A stretch of DNA of 18,527 nt from NCBI GenBank assembly GCA_003024985.2, contig PXIH01S0004087.1; one strand, 5' to 3'. The translations under genes were made by a program, and so were the position numbers. Positions 1 to 8,420 of the stretch are shown here, in pieces (the stretch's first letter is position 1; each line of letters starts with the position of its first letter). The notes below the pieces were generated by a model, which saw only the letters and a list, made by a program, of their open reading frames with translations, had not been told where the DNA came from and searched no databases. Origin of the DNA: Euperipatoides rowelli (Eukaryota > Onychophora > Udeonychophora > Euonychophora > Peripatopsidae).

Positions 1-2
1 TA

Positions 3-476
3 TCTCGCAATCCCGCATTGAAACACAAGCCCTGGATCACATTATTACTTCCCAATTTTCTATACTGATTTGTTCCTTGTATCTATATACATAATTTCCA
101 CGATCTGAGTTTACGGGCCTACTCTGACCTTCGGTCAAAGAATGCCCTTTTAAAACATTTGTATGGCTCATTGGTCTATAAATTTTTGACTTTGCAAGTG
201 GAATATTATACTTTGCTTGAGACCTTGCATGATTTATAGGCTGATTTTATGGACTACGTTCAGGAAACTCTTAACACCTGGTTTGCACCGTTAATTGATT
301 TCTGCGACACCTATTTGTACTGTCGGACTGTGCGTTATGTTGGAGGGCGTCAGCGCAGGAGGCAGCTGGGGAGATTAGAGCAGCCGACTCGTGTTATTAG
401 CCATCGTCGAAGAGGAGTACCTAGTTATGACCCACGGGTCCCCCGATCAACTTTGTTATTTCTCTGTCCATAAGTG
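3..476 (+). pseudogene. Unrecognised near-open frame, decayed
   Basis: One forward frame stays open over the first 476 bases except for TGA at 66-68 and TAG at 237-239. The last intact stretch starts with ATG at 249 and ends with TAA at 474-476. The first part is rich in Leu and Tyr. The second has an aromatic stretch (TWFAPLIDFCDTYLYC, about residues 10-25 after the ATG) followed by a strongly basic stretch (GGRQRRRQ and SHRRRG). I do not recognise the family. Low stop density over 158 codons in AT-rich DNA suggests former coding sequence, perhaps part of a mobile or viral element that enters from the left. The stop codon lies inside the first copy of the 60-bp tandem duplication. It may also be chance. 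Confidence 0.3.
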
Positions 477-584
477 ATTTTTGTTCTTGCTTGTTATACC
501 TGCACTAGAATTAAATGTTCTTTGTGTCCATAAGTGATTTTTGTTTGTGCTAGTTATACCTGCACTAGAATTAAATGTTCTTTG
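465..584. repeat. 60-bp tandem duplication (two copies)
   Basis: Copies at 465-524 and 525-584 are directly adjacent and differ at only three positions (all between base 20 and base 32 of the unit). Both contain TTATACCTGCACTAGAATTA. The near identity points to a recent duplication. The first copy supplies the stop of the preceding frame. Confidence 0.95.
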
Positions 585-856
585 TTTAAATTGAACTTTT
601 GTGTCTTGTTTTTATTTTAATTGGATGTTTTGTAAAAATTTGCTTTTATTTTAGTTTAATTTAACTTTTTTTTTTAAATTTAAATTTTCGCTCGATTTCA
701 GTTTTGTCTACATTTGTTTTTATTGGGTTTTATTAGTTTTATTAATTTTAGTAATGGTGTGGTGTATGTGTTGTTTTTTTTTTTTTTTTGAGAATGTCCA
801 TTCTTGAATGATTTATTTTATTTGTTGACTTTTCCTAAAATAATACTGGTGTGCGA
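585..856. other. T-rich non-coding stretch; no 3' LTR recognised
   Basis: The stretch is very T-rich, with a 16-T run at 774-789. It follows the integrase stop of the minus-strand retrotransposon, where a polypurine tract and 3' LTR would be expected. The A-run on the minus strand could be a decayed polypurine tract, but no sequence here matches either upstream LTR (5469-5646 or 6628-6827). Confidence 0.5.
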
Positions 857-1453
857 CTATCGGTTCATCCACATCGATAAGCGGTTTGGGTCCTTTACCT
901 TTTTTGTTGAATCAACTTTCGGATATGATGTGGTTTGTTTATTATTATCGATCTCTGTCATCTCGTCATATGACGCTTCAATCAAATTTTGTTTTAATAG
1001 TTGCTGAAGGTACTCTTCGTGCTCTACTATTTCTAATTGTTGCTTTTCCGATTGCTCAGAGTTGTGGGTTTCTTGTCCATTTTCATCAGTTTCCTCTGAG
1101 AAAGTGATAGTAGGATAATTATCTAGGTCGGGTTCATTTTCTTTGCTATGCATAGCTATAGGGTTTGTTATATCCGTTTCGTCATCGTTTAATTGAGATC
1201 TGTGCACGTAGGGTTTCAATTTATCAACGTGAACTTTTTTGCTTCTGTCCGGGTATTTTATGTCCTGAATTATGTAATTGGTCAGCCTAGTACGTTTAAT
1301 TACAGTATAGCTTGCTACATCAAGGGCCAACACTGAATCTCCTATATTGAATTCATGCAGGCGGCACCTTTTATCCTTGTTTTTAGCATTAGTGATGTAT
1401 GCGTTTTGTAGGTTGGAAAATACTTTCGATTTTGCTATCTCCAGTTTTTCCAT
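857..1453 (-). pseudogene. Integrase C-terminal domain and pol tail
   Basis: A 198-residue open frame. Residues about 33-42 (HEFNIGDSVL) match the conserved F..GD.V start of the C-terminal region of gypsy integrases. Residues 73-82 (VHVDKLKPYV) match the closing VH.D+LKPY motif. The rest, about residues 85-198, is an acidic, Glu/Asn/Gln-rich tail ending at the stop at 857-859. Such low-complexity tails are common at the end of gypsy pol. The frame is separated from the integrase core at 1666-2090 by stops between about 1454 and 1665, so no intact integrase can be made. It is the longest intact part of this pol gene. Confidence 0.75.
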
Positions 1454-1665
1454 AATAGCATCGACTAGGTCACTTCTATCTAAATTGTCCTCGTTTTAAT
1501 TCAAGTTGAATTCCGAGAATACATCGTACTGATAAAAACCATGAAAAATGTAGAATGGCACTTGTTTTGTACTACTATGAACTGTATTATTTATAGCTTG
1601 CATCAAGTATGGGAGCATGGTGTCCCAGTTGGTAAAGTTTTTATTACAGTAGTGCGAGATTAGCT

Positions 1666-2090
1666 TAATATTTTACTGTTAATCCTTTCACTTATCCCAT
1701 TTGAGCGAGGCCAAAAACTCATTGTGGTCACTCTTTCTATCCCTAATTTGGCACATAGGGTTGATGACACAATGTGCCCAACAAGCTGAGGTCCTCTGTC
1801 TGATACTATAGTCTTTGATCCGCCTTATTGCATATAGATCGTTTCCATATAATTCTTTGCAATTATGTGCGCCTCTTGGCTGGGTAATGGGCTGACACAG
1901 GTCAATCTGGAGAAATGGTCTGTGTATGTAATGATAGCCTATATTTATTCCTTCTTTGTGTTGTTGAAAAGGGGCCAAGAATATCAATACTGATCTTTGA
2001 CATGCAGGTGGGTGGGGGTTCGACAGCTTGTATGGGGGCCTTTAACCTACTCCTATTCCTTCATTGACATTTTTCACAACTGTCTATGTA
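1666..2090 (-). pseudogene. Integrase zinc finger and catalytic core, frameshifted
   Basis: The two cysteines of the HHCC finger are seen as CEKC at 2067-2078 (minus), just before the core. The catalytic triad can be read across frames: the first Asp at 1983-1985 in SIDILGPF, the second at 1798-1800 in VSDRGPQLVGH, and Glu at 1687-1689 in SNGISERIN. By my count 36 residues lie between the second Asp and Glu, one more than the usual D35E spacing. The family inserts the reverse-transcribed copy into host DNA. The segment 1666-1816 reads in one frame, but the parts on either side are in other frames with stops. Confidence 0.8.
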
Positions 2091-2278
2091 TGTTCTTATG
2101 TCCGCAAACATCTTATCCCAAGTAAAAAATTTCTTTATTTTATGTAAGGCTGTCATGATAAAAATACAGTACTTCCAATATTAAGGACCTTGGTACTATT
2201 GTTCGATATGCTGAAAATTTAGATTTACCTAATTGAATTAGTTTTACTAAAATCTGATTTTTGTCTAGTTGATATTTC

Positions 2279-2823
2279 TCATTCTCGTTTTAATTTATTT
2301 TCCTTTATTTTCTTTATCATTTCATAACAAAATGTGTCTTTTTGTTGTTCATTTAGCATTAATTCAATGGTTATTGGGCATTTAACTGTCTCTAATGTGC
2401 ATGTGTTGATCTCGTCTTGTTCGTGGCTGCACGAGAGCATGTTCGCAAAGCTATTTAGTTTACCAGATATATGTTCAAAATGGATGTCATTTTGTTGAAT
2501 GTTTATCATCCATCTTGCTACCCTGGAATTAATATCTTTTAATTCAACCACATATATTAATGGCTTATGGTCCATCATTAACTTCATGGATTGATTTTAT
2601 ATGTTTACCATAAGTCATATGCTTAAAGTGATATAAGGCGAATACGATGGCCAACGTATTCTATTATTGCGTAATTACGTTCGGCTTTATTAAGCCTCCG
2701 TCTAGTGTATGCGATCGGTTGTAGATCTCCGTCATTTTTTTGTTCTAGGAATGCTCCTCGTGATGTGAGAGAAGCGTAAATTTTTATTATAAATGGCCTG
2801 CCATATTTTGGAAAAGCTAACAA
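2279..2823 (-). pseudogene. RNase H domain, broken
   Basis: Two open pieces, 2623-2823 and 2279-2587, cover the gypsy RNase H. The first carries FPKYGRPFIIKIYAS, which aligns with the usual FP.f.kpF...tDAS motif, but the first catalytic Asp is Tyr. It continues through PIAYTRRRLNKAERNY, with the second acidic residue (Glu) kept. The second carries MMDHKPL (third acidic position kept), SRVARWMINIQ, and SGKLNSFANMLS, where the usual VADALS Asp has become Asn. The domain would degrade the RNA strand of the RNA/DNA hybrid, but two of the expected catalytic acids are lost, so this copy is inactive. Confidence 0.85.
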
Positions 2824-3640
2824 CTAGGTGCTATTGTTAATTTTTGTTTCAATGTTTGGAATGCGACTTCTGCATTTTCGTTCCACATGATGTGAATATT
2901 TCTCTTTTTTAATAAGTCGTATAAAGGTGCAGTGATCTCAGCTAAATTAGTTACAAATTTTCTATAAAAATTTAGACTACCTAAAAACTTCTTACCCCTT
3001 TTACTGTATTAGGTCTAGCTAATTTTTGAATGGTGGTTACGCTATTCTCTACTGGGCGGCAGACATTTTTATCTACCATATGACCTAAGTATTTGATACT
3101 TTTAGATGGTTTAACTGCTAGATTTAAATTTTTGAGGGCTGATAATACCTCTTTTAACATTTTTAGATGTTCTTCGATATTTGGCGAGTGCATAATAATG
3201 TCATCCAAACAGACGAACACATGACCCTTCAAAATGATGTCGTGAAAACATTCGACCATAATTTTCTGAAAAATCGTGGCTGATGTAACGCACCCTTGGC
3301 AGAGCGGGTGAATGTATATTTCGCGAACGGTACGGAAAAGGCGAACTTTTTCTGAGCCTCTTCAGTCAATTTAATGTTGAAGTAACCGTTATTGAGGTCT
3401 AGGCTGCTAAAGATGCGTGCCCCACCTAGGTTCTCGAGAATGGCCTCAATGCGCATTATCTGATATTGTTCTCTTACTATTTGTTTGTTGATCTTGCATA
3501 AGTCAAGACAGACCCTTACCTCTTTCTAATCTTTTTTCGGTAGAACTAATACAGGGGAGTTGTATGGACTATGAATTTTCTTTATAATATTAGCTTTTTC
3601 AAGTTTGTCTAACTGTAATCTTATTAGGTTGGTATAACGT
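2824..3640 (-). pseudogene. Reverse transcriptase domain, broken
   Basis: The minus strand reads from YTNLIRLQLDKLEKANIIKK (about 3630) through NSPVLVLPKKD followed by an in-frame stop, then KEVRVCLDLCKIN, and FSSLDLNNGYFNIKL with the motif A Asp (about 3390). The palm continues to MVECFHD. The catalytic YxDD box reads VCLDDI, so Tyr is replaced by Cys while both Asp residues remain. The thumb and connection (KYLGHMV, then FLGSLNFYRKFVTNLAEI at about 2950) lead directly to RNase H. Frameshifts near 3290 and 2990 break it. The enzyme would copy the element's RNA into DNA. The order and motifs make the assignment firm. Confidence 0.88.
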
Positions 3641-4066
3641 TTGTGGTATGCGATATTGGCGTTGGTATAGGAATCTCGTTATTAAATTTAGGCTCGTAAG
3701 GTGGTACATTCACACCCGTCATTTTACTTACATCCTCTATCAAGATTTTCTTATGTTTGATTAAAATCTCTTCTAAATTTTGTCTATGTACTTCACTTAA
3801 CCCTAATTCGTCTGTTTTAAAAAGTTTATTTAACTCAATGTTTTCTCCGCCATTTTGATTGCTGGCTAAACTAGTAGACTCACAGCTAATTTTGTTTCTC
3901 TCATCTGATTGGTTCAAATTTTTATCTAGGTAAACCTTACTATCTACTTTGAATTTTACCATTTTATGTTCACAGTCGATTACTGCATCATAGAACGTAC
4001 ACCAGTCATAGCCTAGAATCATTTGAAATATTGTACTATGTTTCATTTTTACGATACATACAGGCT
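3624..4066 (-). pseudogene. Protease C-terminal part and protease-RT linker
   Basis: Past the solo LTR boundary the minus strand reads KPVCIVKMKH and then MILGYDWCTFYDAVIDC, the C-terminal motif of gypsy aspartic proteases (ILG.DWL..Y.A.ID). A Lys/Asp/Glu-rich linker follows up to PPYEPKFNNEIPIPTPIS just ahead of reverse transcriptase. The open frame appears to begin at 4160, but those first residues are encoded by the solo LTR and are not part of the protease. The N-terminal half lies on the other side of the solo LTR at 5169-5427. Confidence 0.8.
4063..4066. repeat. Target site duplication GGCT, left
   Basis: Four bases directly left of the TGTAA end of the solo LTR, matched by 5169-5172 directly right of TTACA. 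The match extends to TACAGGCT on both sides only because the LTR itself ends in TTACA. Confidence 0.8.
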
Positions 4067-5168
4067 TGTAATGTGAGTGGTCCCTGTTAGTTATGCAGCG
4101 TGGCTGGCGGCTTTTCCCTCTGCTTAAATTATACCTGGGCATTTGTGGGATCACATGCATGAGAGAAGAAAGAACAACCGAATACGTTGGAAATCATATT
4201 TTTATTGTAGCACTTAGTGCTTGGTCATAACAATGGTAAATAGGTAATCAANGATAATGACAATAGGTAATTATTCCCTGAGTGAGAGGCTCATAAAAAT
4301 CTTTTAGGTGGACAACATGGCTACCTTACCCCAGTCTTGCTTCTTATGATGTGTGTGTGTGTGATATTGCCCATTACTATGATGGTGGTTTGCTACCTGT
4401 TGTCTGGATCTGGTGGATGCTGAACTGTGGCACTGTTAGGCTGCTTCCTCCCTCAGCTTGGCTGGTTATTCCTTTCCTTCCCTCAGCATTCTTATTGGCA
4501 GCTGTCAGAGTGTGGCCTATCTCTCTGGTCCAACAGCAACAATAGAGTATGGCCTTCAGTCTGGCCCAGCAACAGGAGAGTGGCCTATGGTAACTGGCCC
4601 AGCAACAAGAGAGAGTCTCATAGTCAGCCAAAGCATTTATACTGCCCCTGGCTGACCACCACAGACCCCAAACATTCGGACTCCTTCTTGGTCACAGCCC
4701 AGCTTCCTGTTTTGGGTAATGACAACAAGCAGGCAAAACGAATATTAGGATGAGAAAGGTGGTAGCCATGTAAGTAATAGTTAGTAGCCATGTTGCTTAT
4801 ATTGGGTAATAGTTCCTTATAGTCCTAAGGTAGGTAATTGTTATTACTATATTATATTAGGCTAGCAATCTTAGTCCTTGGTTAGCCAATTAATAACTAG
4901 TGCATACAGTATACTGTATGCTACCTCTCACTCTTTCTGTAGGTTACACTTATTAGTAATGATATTATATTAGTAATAGTAATAGACTAAGCATAGTCTA
5001 TGGTCATGTATTATATTAGTAAGAAAATTGGTATGTACCATATGGAGCATCTGGGAAGCAAGCTTTTATGCTTCTTTGAGCATTTACCCATAATGGCCCC
5101 TGCTGTGTTCACTTGTGACATGGGCATGATTACACCCTTGTTGGGGGTGGAATCATGGCCCTGTTACA
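4067..5168 (-). mobile_element. 1,102-bp solo LTR inserted in the protease
   Basis: On the plus strand the insert starts TGTAA (4067-4071) and ends TTACA (5164-5168), giving perfect 5-bp inverted ends of the TG...CA type. GGCT flanks it on both sides (4063-4066 and 5169-5172), a 4-bp target duplication typical of LTR integration. Removing the insert brings the two protease halves together at a natural place, apart from a single-base indel. No coding or primer binding site is seen inside, so it is a solo LTR left by LTR-LTR recombination. An AATAAA on the minus strand (4201-4206), about 135 bp from the end, suggests minus orientation. It is more GC-rich than its surroundings, has a GT run at 4351-4363 and three imperfect repeats of about 35 bp from 4525. 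The forward and reverse open frames at 4351-4753 are not taken as genes. Confidence 0.85.
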
Positions 5169-5172
5169 GGCT
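5169..5172. repeat. Target site duplication GGCT, right
   Basis: Right copy of the 4-bp duplication flanking the solo LTR at 4067-5168. Confidence 0.8.
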
Positions 5173-5427
5173 GAGATATATTTTTTTACCGGCTATCCTA
5201 ATGTTAATCCTCGTTCTAATACCTGTTAACGTCTTGTCCGAGACTGGAGATTTTATCGCTACCGCCATTTTTTTGCCTTTTAGTTGGTTCGACCTAACAT
5301 AATTTTCGTCTACTAAGCAATTTTCTGCACCTGTGTCTAGAAGAATGTATATCTTCTTTCCAAATATTTCTACAGGAATTAGTGGCTTATCTTCATAAAT
5401 TTCCGAGAAGTTTAGCCTATTATTCAT
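5169..5427 (-). pseudogene. Aspartic protease N-terminal half
   Basis: The frame opens with ATG at 5425-5427, 30 bases after the second primer binding site. It contains IPVEIFGKKIYILLDTGAEN, in which LLDTGA is the retropepsin active-site motif with its catalytic Asp. It runs through VDENYV to RINIRIAGKKIYL, where the solo LTR begins. The final residues and the stop come from the LTR. Retropepsins cleave the Gag-Pol polyprotein and act as dimers. A protease frame that starts right after a leader, with no gag in between, is abnormal and suggests an internal gag deletion in this unit. Confidence 0.85.
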
Positions 5428-5457
5428 TTTTTTAAAAAAAAAGAAAAACTAATCAAA

Positions 5458-5467
5458 CTCGTCGCCA
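5458..5467 (-). other. Primer binding site 2 (tRNA-Ser type)
   Basis: The plus strand reads CTCGTCGCCA; the minus strand TGGCGACGAG directly follows the LTR at 5469-5646 with one spacer base. It matches the first 10 bases of the better preserved site at 6615-6626. The match to tRNA-Ser is from knowledge of that tRNA's 3' end. Confidence 0.75.
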
Positions 5468-5468
5468 C

Positions 5469-5646
5469 TGTTATATCCTGTGTATCCGTGGGTTCTCTCA
5501 AATGAGCATCACAAGCTTATAAGAACTAGGATATTTATTAAACTGGGGATAACAACATTGAGCACAATACATTTGCATGTGGCCTGTATACAGAATATAT
5601 ATTAGTTTGGCTGTGTTTAATTACTGTATGCAATTAATACACTACA
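5469..5646 (-). mobile_element. LTR of the second retrotransposon unit (outer end uncertain)
   Basis: The inner end is fixed by the primer binding site: the minus strand ends ...GGATATAACA one base before it. The outer end is proposed at 5646, where the minus strand begins TGTAGTG, giving TGT...ACA ends and a length of 178 bp. A polyadenylation signal (AATAAA, minus) lies at 5534-5539 and a TATA-like stretch at about 5594-5603, both correctly ordered for an LTR promoter and R region. AACTAGGATAT and a following ACAACATT...ACATTT are shared with the LTR at 6628, so the two belong to related families. It lies between gag on the right and protease on the left. Confidence 0.6.
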
Positions 5647-6535
5647 GTAGACAACTGAAAACAATTGGCAACTTCTTCACTTTGAGCTTCAATATTTGTT
5701 TGTAAAAAGTTATTATTAAATTTACTTAATTGTTTTGGTTTGACTTTTCCCATTGATTTGCATGTAGCTTTCATGTGACCTTTTTTTTTTACAAAAATGA
5801 CATTCAAAAGTTCTGTACTTACAGTTTTTAAAGTCGTGGTTNATCTCTCCACAAGCAAAACATTTTAAAACACCAATCTTTTGTTTCCTTTCCTTGTCCT
5901 TGTAATTTTGCAAAGGTTTCNTTTTAACAGCAGTCGNTATTTTAACCGTTTTAACTTCCACACTATTTTCCAATAAGGGTTGAAAATCAGCACTCTGAAT
6001 AACTGAAGTGTGAATCCCTACCGTTTCAATATCCACAGCTTTTGTAAATGTCAAATCTTCTCCCATACTTAAGAGTTTATTCAGTGCTGGGCCTTTTTTA
6101 ATACAAACAATGAATCTGTCGTGCTGGTTTTCGTTTAACATGGACGCAAAGCTGCAATCTGTAGCCAATCTCATTAATCTTGTACTAAACTGACTCACTG
6201 TTTCGTTTGGTACTGGTAGGCCATGTGAAAATTATATCTTTCCATAAAGATCAATTTTTTTACTAATAAATGTTCATTTAATAACTGCAATAACTTGGCA
6301 TAGTCGTATCCTTGGGCTTCGCTGCAATACATAAATCTTGTATCAATTTATAAGCGTCATCCGCCAAATGTGCTAAAAAAATACCTGGTTTCCTAGTATN
6401 GTTATCCTTAATNTTNTTAGCAATAAAAAATTGTTCCAGACGATCACTAAATATTTGAAAAGAGTCCTTTAAACTAAAGGTTGAAATATGCCCGAAGAAA
6501 TTCATAACTTTAGACATGGTGCGCGAAATCTTCAA
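5647..6535 (-). pseudogene. Gag with two CCHC zinc knuckles, frameshifted
   Basis: The frame starts at ATG 6533-6535, about 80 bases after the primer binding site at 6615. It shows a typical retrotransposon capsid start (FQIFSDRLEQFF, then GIFLAHLADDAYKLIQDL). A second piece from 6198 begins MSQFSTRLMRLATDC, a usual Gag motif. The first knuckle CFACGE.NHDFKNC is at 5821-5862. The second CCHC knuckle, 5760-5802, is split by a one-base slip in a 10-T run (5781-5790). Gag forms the particle and binds the RNA through the knuckles. Several N bases, a frame change between 6198 and 6278 and the slip make this copy defective. It ends against the LTR at 5646 instead of running into protease. Confidence 0.85.
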
Positions 6536-6614
6536 AAATTTTCTTTTCCATAAAAAAAAATCTATTTCAATGATTTTTTAAACTCTTTTTGAAAGAAAAA
6601 AAATGTATACCTTT

Positions 6615-6626
6615 TCCTCGTCGCCA
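6615..6626 (-). other. Primer binding site 1, complementary to tRNA-Ser(GCT) 3' end
   Basis: The plus strand reads TCCTCGTCGCCA, which as I know it is the 3' end of eukaryotic tRNA-Ser(GCT) including CCA. The minus strand is therefore a 12-base primer binding site, placed one base after the LTR end at 6628, as expected. It fixes the element's orientation as minus. Confidence 0.8.
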
Positions 6627-6627
6627 C

Positions 6628-6827
6628 TGTAATCTATTTATGAATACAACTAGGATATAGCCTATTTCACAACATACATTTATTGTAAATGAAACTCTTT
6701 AACATTAAGAATTTAAGATATACGCCATAAGCAGCCATTATTGCATTTTTCATCTGCTAGAATAAACCCGTTCCAAATGTGTTGCCAACTCCTCAGTATT
6801 GCCAGCCTCTAATAGTGATATAACAGT
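6628..6827 (-). mobile_element. LTR of the gag-bearing unit (outer end uncertain)
   Basis: The inner end (minus ...GATTACA) is fixed by the adjoining primer binding site. The outer end is proposed at 6827, where the minus strand starts TGTTATATCAC, giving about 200 bp. The next recognisable sequence is the LINE from 6843. AACTAGGATAT is shared with the LTR at 5469, but most of the rest has diverged or differs, so these are not two ends of one fresh insertion. Confidence 0.5.
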
Positions 6828-6842
6828 TATAAATTATTTAGG

Positions 6843-8420
6843 AGAGATAGGACTGAAAGACAAGGTGGTGTTGTGTTTATATGTTCAATAAGACATTAAT
6901 ATTATGGTTTCTGAAAGGTTTGATATAAATGAGATTGGAAAGAATGTGTAATCGGTGTGGATAGAATTAGAGGATATAAAGGGGGGAAAAAAATACCGTT
7001 AGGAAATTGTTATTGGCCACCAAGAGTGAATGTATTATATGATAAACAATTACATGATCAAATTGTATATGCAGCTTCTAAGGGGGAATTAGCTATTATG
7101 GTTGATTTTAATCATGTCAATATTAATTGGAATGATGATGTAGCTTTTTTGGGTACCAGTAATGAGTTTTTCAAAGAAATAGTTCAGGATTGTTTTCTTA
7201 AGCAATATGTTTTGCAGCCGAGTAGAGGTGAAGCAATACTAGATTTGGTACTTAGTTCAGATCCTTATATTATTGTGAGATAGAAGTGGAAGAACATCTT
7301 GATAATAGTGATCATAATATTATAAGGTTTAATTTGACTTTAAATAGTGAAATTAGAGGTAATTATATGTTAGTTCAGATTTTAGTAAACAAAGGCACAC
7401 GGTTCAGTTAATTAGAAGGATATTTTCAAAGGTAAATCTACAAAAGTTAACTGAGGGATATTTAAAAGTGAATTAGAAATGAATATAAAAAATGTATTCC
7501 AATGAAAATAAGATCAAAACATATGAAAAATTCTAAATGATTTACTAAAGAAGTTAGAGAGGAATTTTTTAAGAAGCAAAGAGCATTTAGAAATTTTAAA
7601 AGTTCAAATAGGGATGAAGATAAATTAAGTTATAAATTATGTCAAAGTAAGTTTAAAAAATTTATTATGGCTACTAAAAAGAACCTAGAAAAAAAAATTG
7701 GCTGATAATATTAATGTGGATAGTAAGTCATTTTTCCGTATATTCGAAGTAAGCATAGAATTAAAGAACAATTAGGCCTTTAAAGATTAAGGGAAAAAAA
7801 TTATTAGTGAAGATTTGGATGTGGCTGAGCAATTAAATAAATATTTTGCATCTGTTTATACCAAGGAAAATAGTAATAGTTTTAGAGAGAAATTGAGTTT
7901 TATCTAATAAATATTCAAGTTTTGATANGATGATAGAAATAAAATGAAGTGCGGTAAATCTCCTGGTCCTGATAATAATTATCCTAGAGTGTTAAAGGAA
8001 GTTTGTTTTGAAATTGTTGAGGCATTAGTTGATATTTTTTCATCTTCAATTGAGACTAGATTCATTCCAGAGGATTGGAAAATTGCTAATGTGGTGTCAC
8101 TTTTTAAGAAAGGTTCTAAAAGTGATCCTTGCAATAGAGGCCAATTAGTTTAACTTCTGTAGTAGGTAAGTTGTTGTAATATATTATAAAGCATTTGATT
8201 ATGGTTTACTTTAGTAAGAATTCTTTGTTTGGTAAGTCACAGCATGAATTCAGGAGTAAAAGATCATGTCTAACTAATCTTTTAGAATTTTATGATGAAA
8301 TTACTAGTTTAGTGGATGAGGGTAATGATGTTGATGTAGTTTTCTTAGATTTTCAAAAAGCTTTTGATAAGGTAGCTCATGGTAGATTAGTAGCTAAAAT
8401 TANGGGACAACCTTGCTGGA
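6843..8420 (+). pseudogene. CR1-like LINE ORF2 fragment: endonuclease and partial reverse transcriptase
   Basis: The copy starts inside the APE-type endonuclease (RDRTERQGGVVFIC, 6843). It continues with CYWPP (usual YRPP; Arg to Trp), VDFNHVNINWN (usual GDFN), ILDLVLSS and the catalytic SDH at 7307-7315. The linker reads LNKYFASVYTKEN. RT motifs follow: KCGKSPGPDN (7947), IPEDWKIANVVSLFKKGSKS, SQHEFRSKRSCLTNLLEFYD (8238) and motif A DVVFLDFQKAFDKV (about 8335-8373). Frames change several times. It stops at about 8420, before the FADD catalytic box, so it is 5' truncated, 3' broken and inactive. The wording of the motifs is closest to CR1/L2-type LINEs. It entered in the opposite orientation to the LTR element. 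Confidence 0.88.

Larger units (their letters stand above)
857..6827 (-). mobile_element. Ty3/gypsy-like LTR retrotransposon region, decayed and nested
   Basis: Read on the minus strand, the order is LTR, primer binding site, gag with CCHC knuckles, a second LTR and primer binding site, aspartic protease, reverse transcriptase, RNase H, and integrase with HHCC finger, DDE core and a C-terminal HVDKLKPY motif. RNase H before integrase is the Ty3/gypsy (Metaviridae-type) order. The simple CCHC gag and tRNA-Ser primer resemble the Mag lineage, but that placement is inference. The coding sequence is broken by many frameshifts and stops, by a solo LTR at 4067-5168, and by loss of several catalytic residues. 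It is non-autonomous. No envelope-like frame is recognised. Confidence 0.9.

Noticed and set aside
492-790. 3' LTR of the retrotransposon beginning TGTTATACCTG
   Set aside because: Only about 11 bases resemble the LTR at 5469; the rest does not align, and no matching outer end was found.
857-1107. Forward-strand open frames overlapping the integrase tail
   Set aside because: They are antisense shadows of the minus-strand pol frame, which has recognisable integrase motifs.
4351-4753. Overlapping forward and reverse open frames in the GC-richer segment
   Set aside because: They lie wholly inside the solo LTR, overlap each other on both strands and have no family motif; low stop density follows from base composition.
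4082-5166. CCCTGTTA direct repeat (4082-4089 and 5159-5166) as an 8-bp transposon target duplication
   Set aside because: The ends next to it are not inverted repeats. TGTAA/TTACA ends with GGCT duplications give a cleaner insertion and a natural protease junction.
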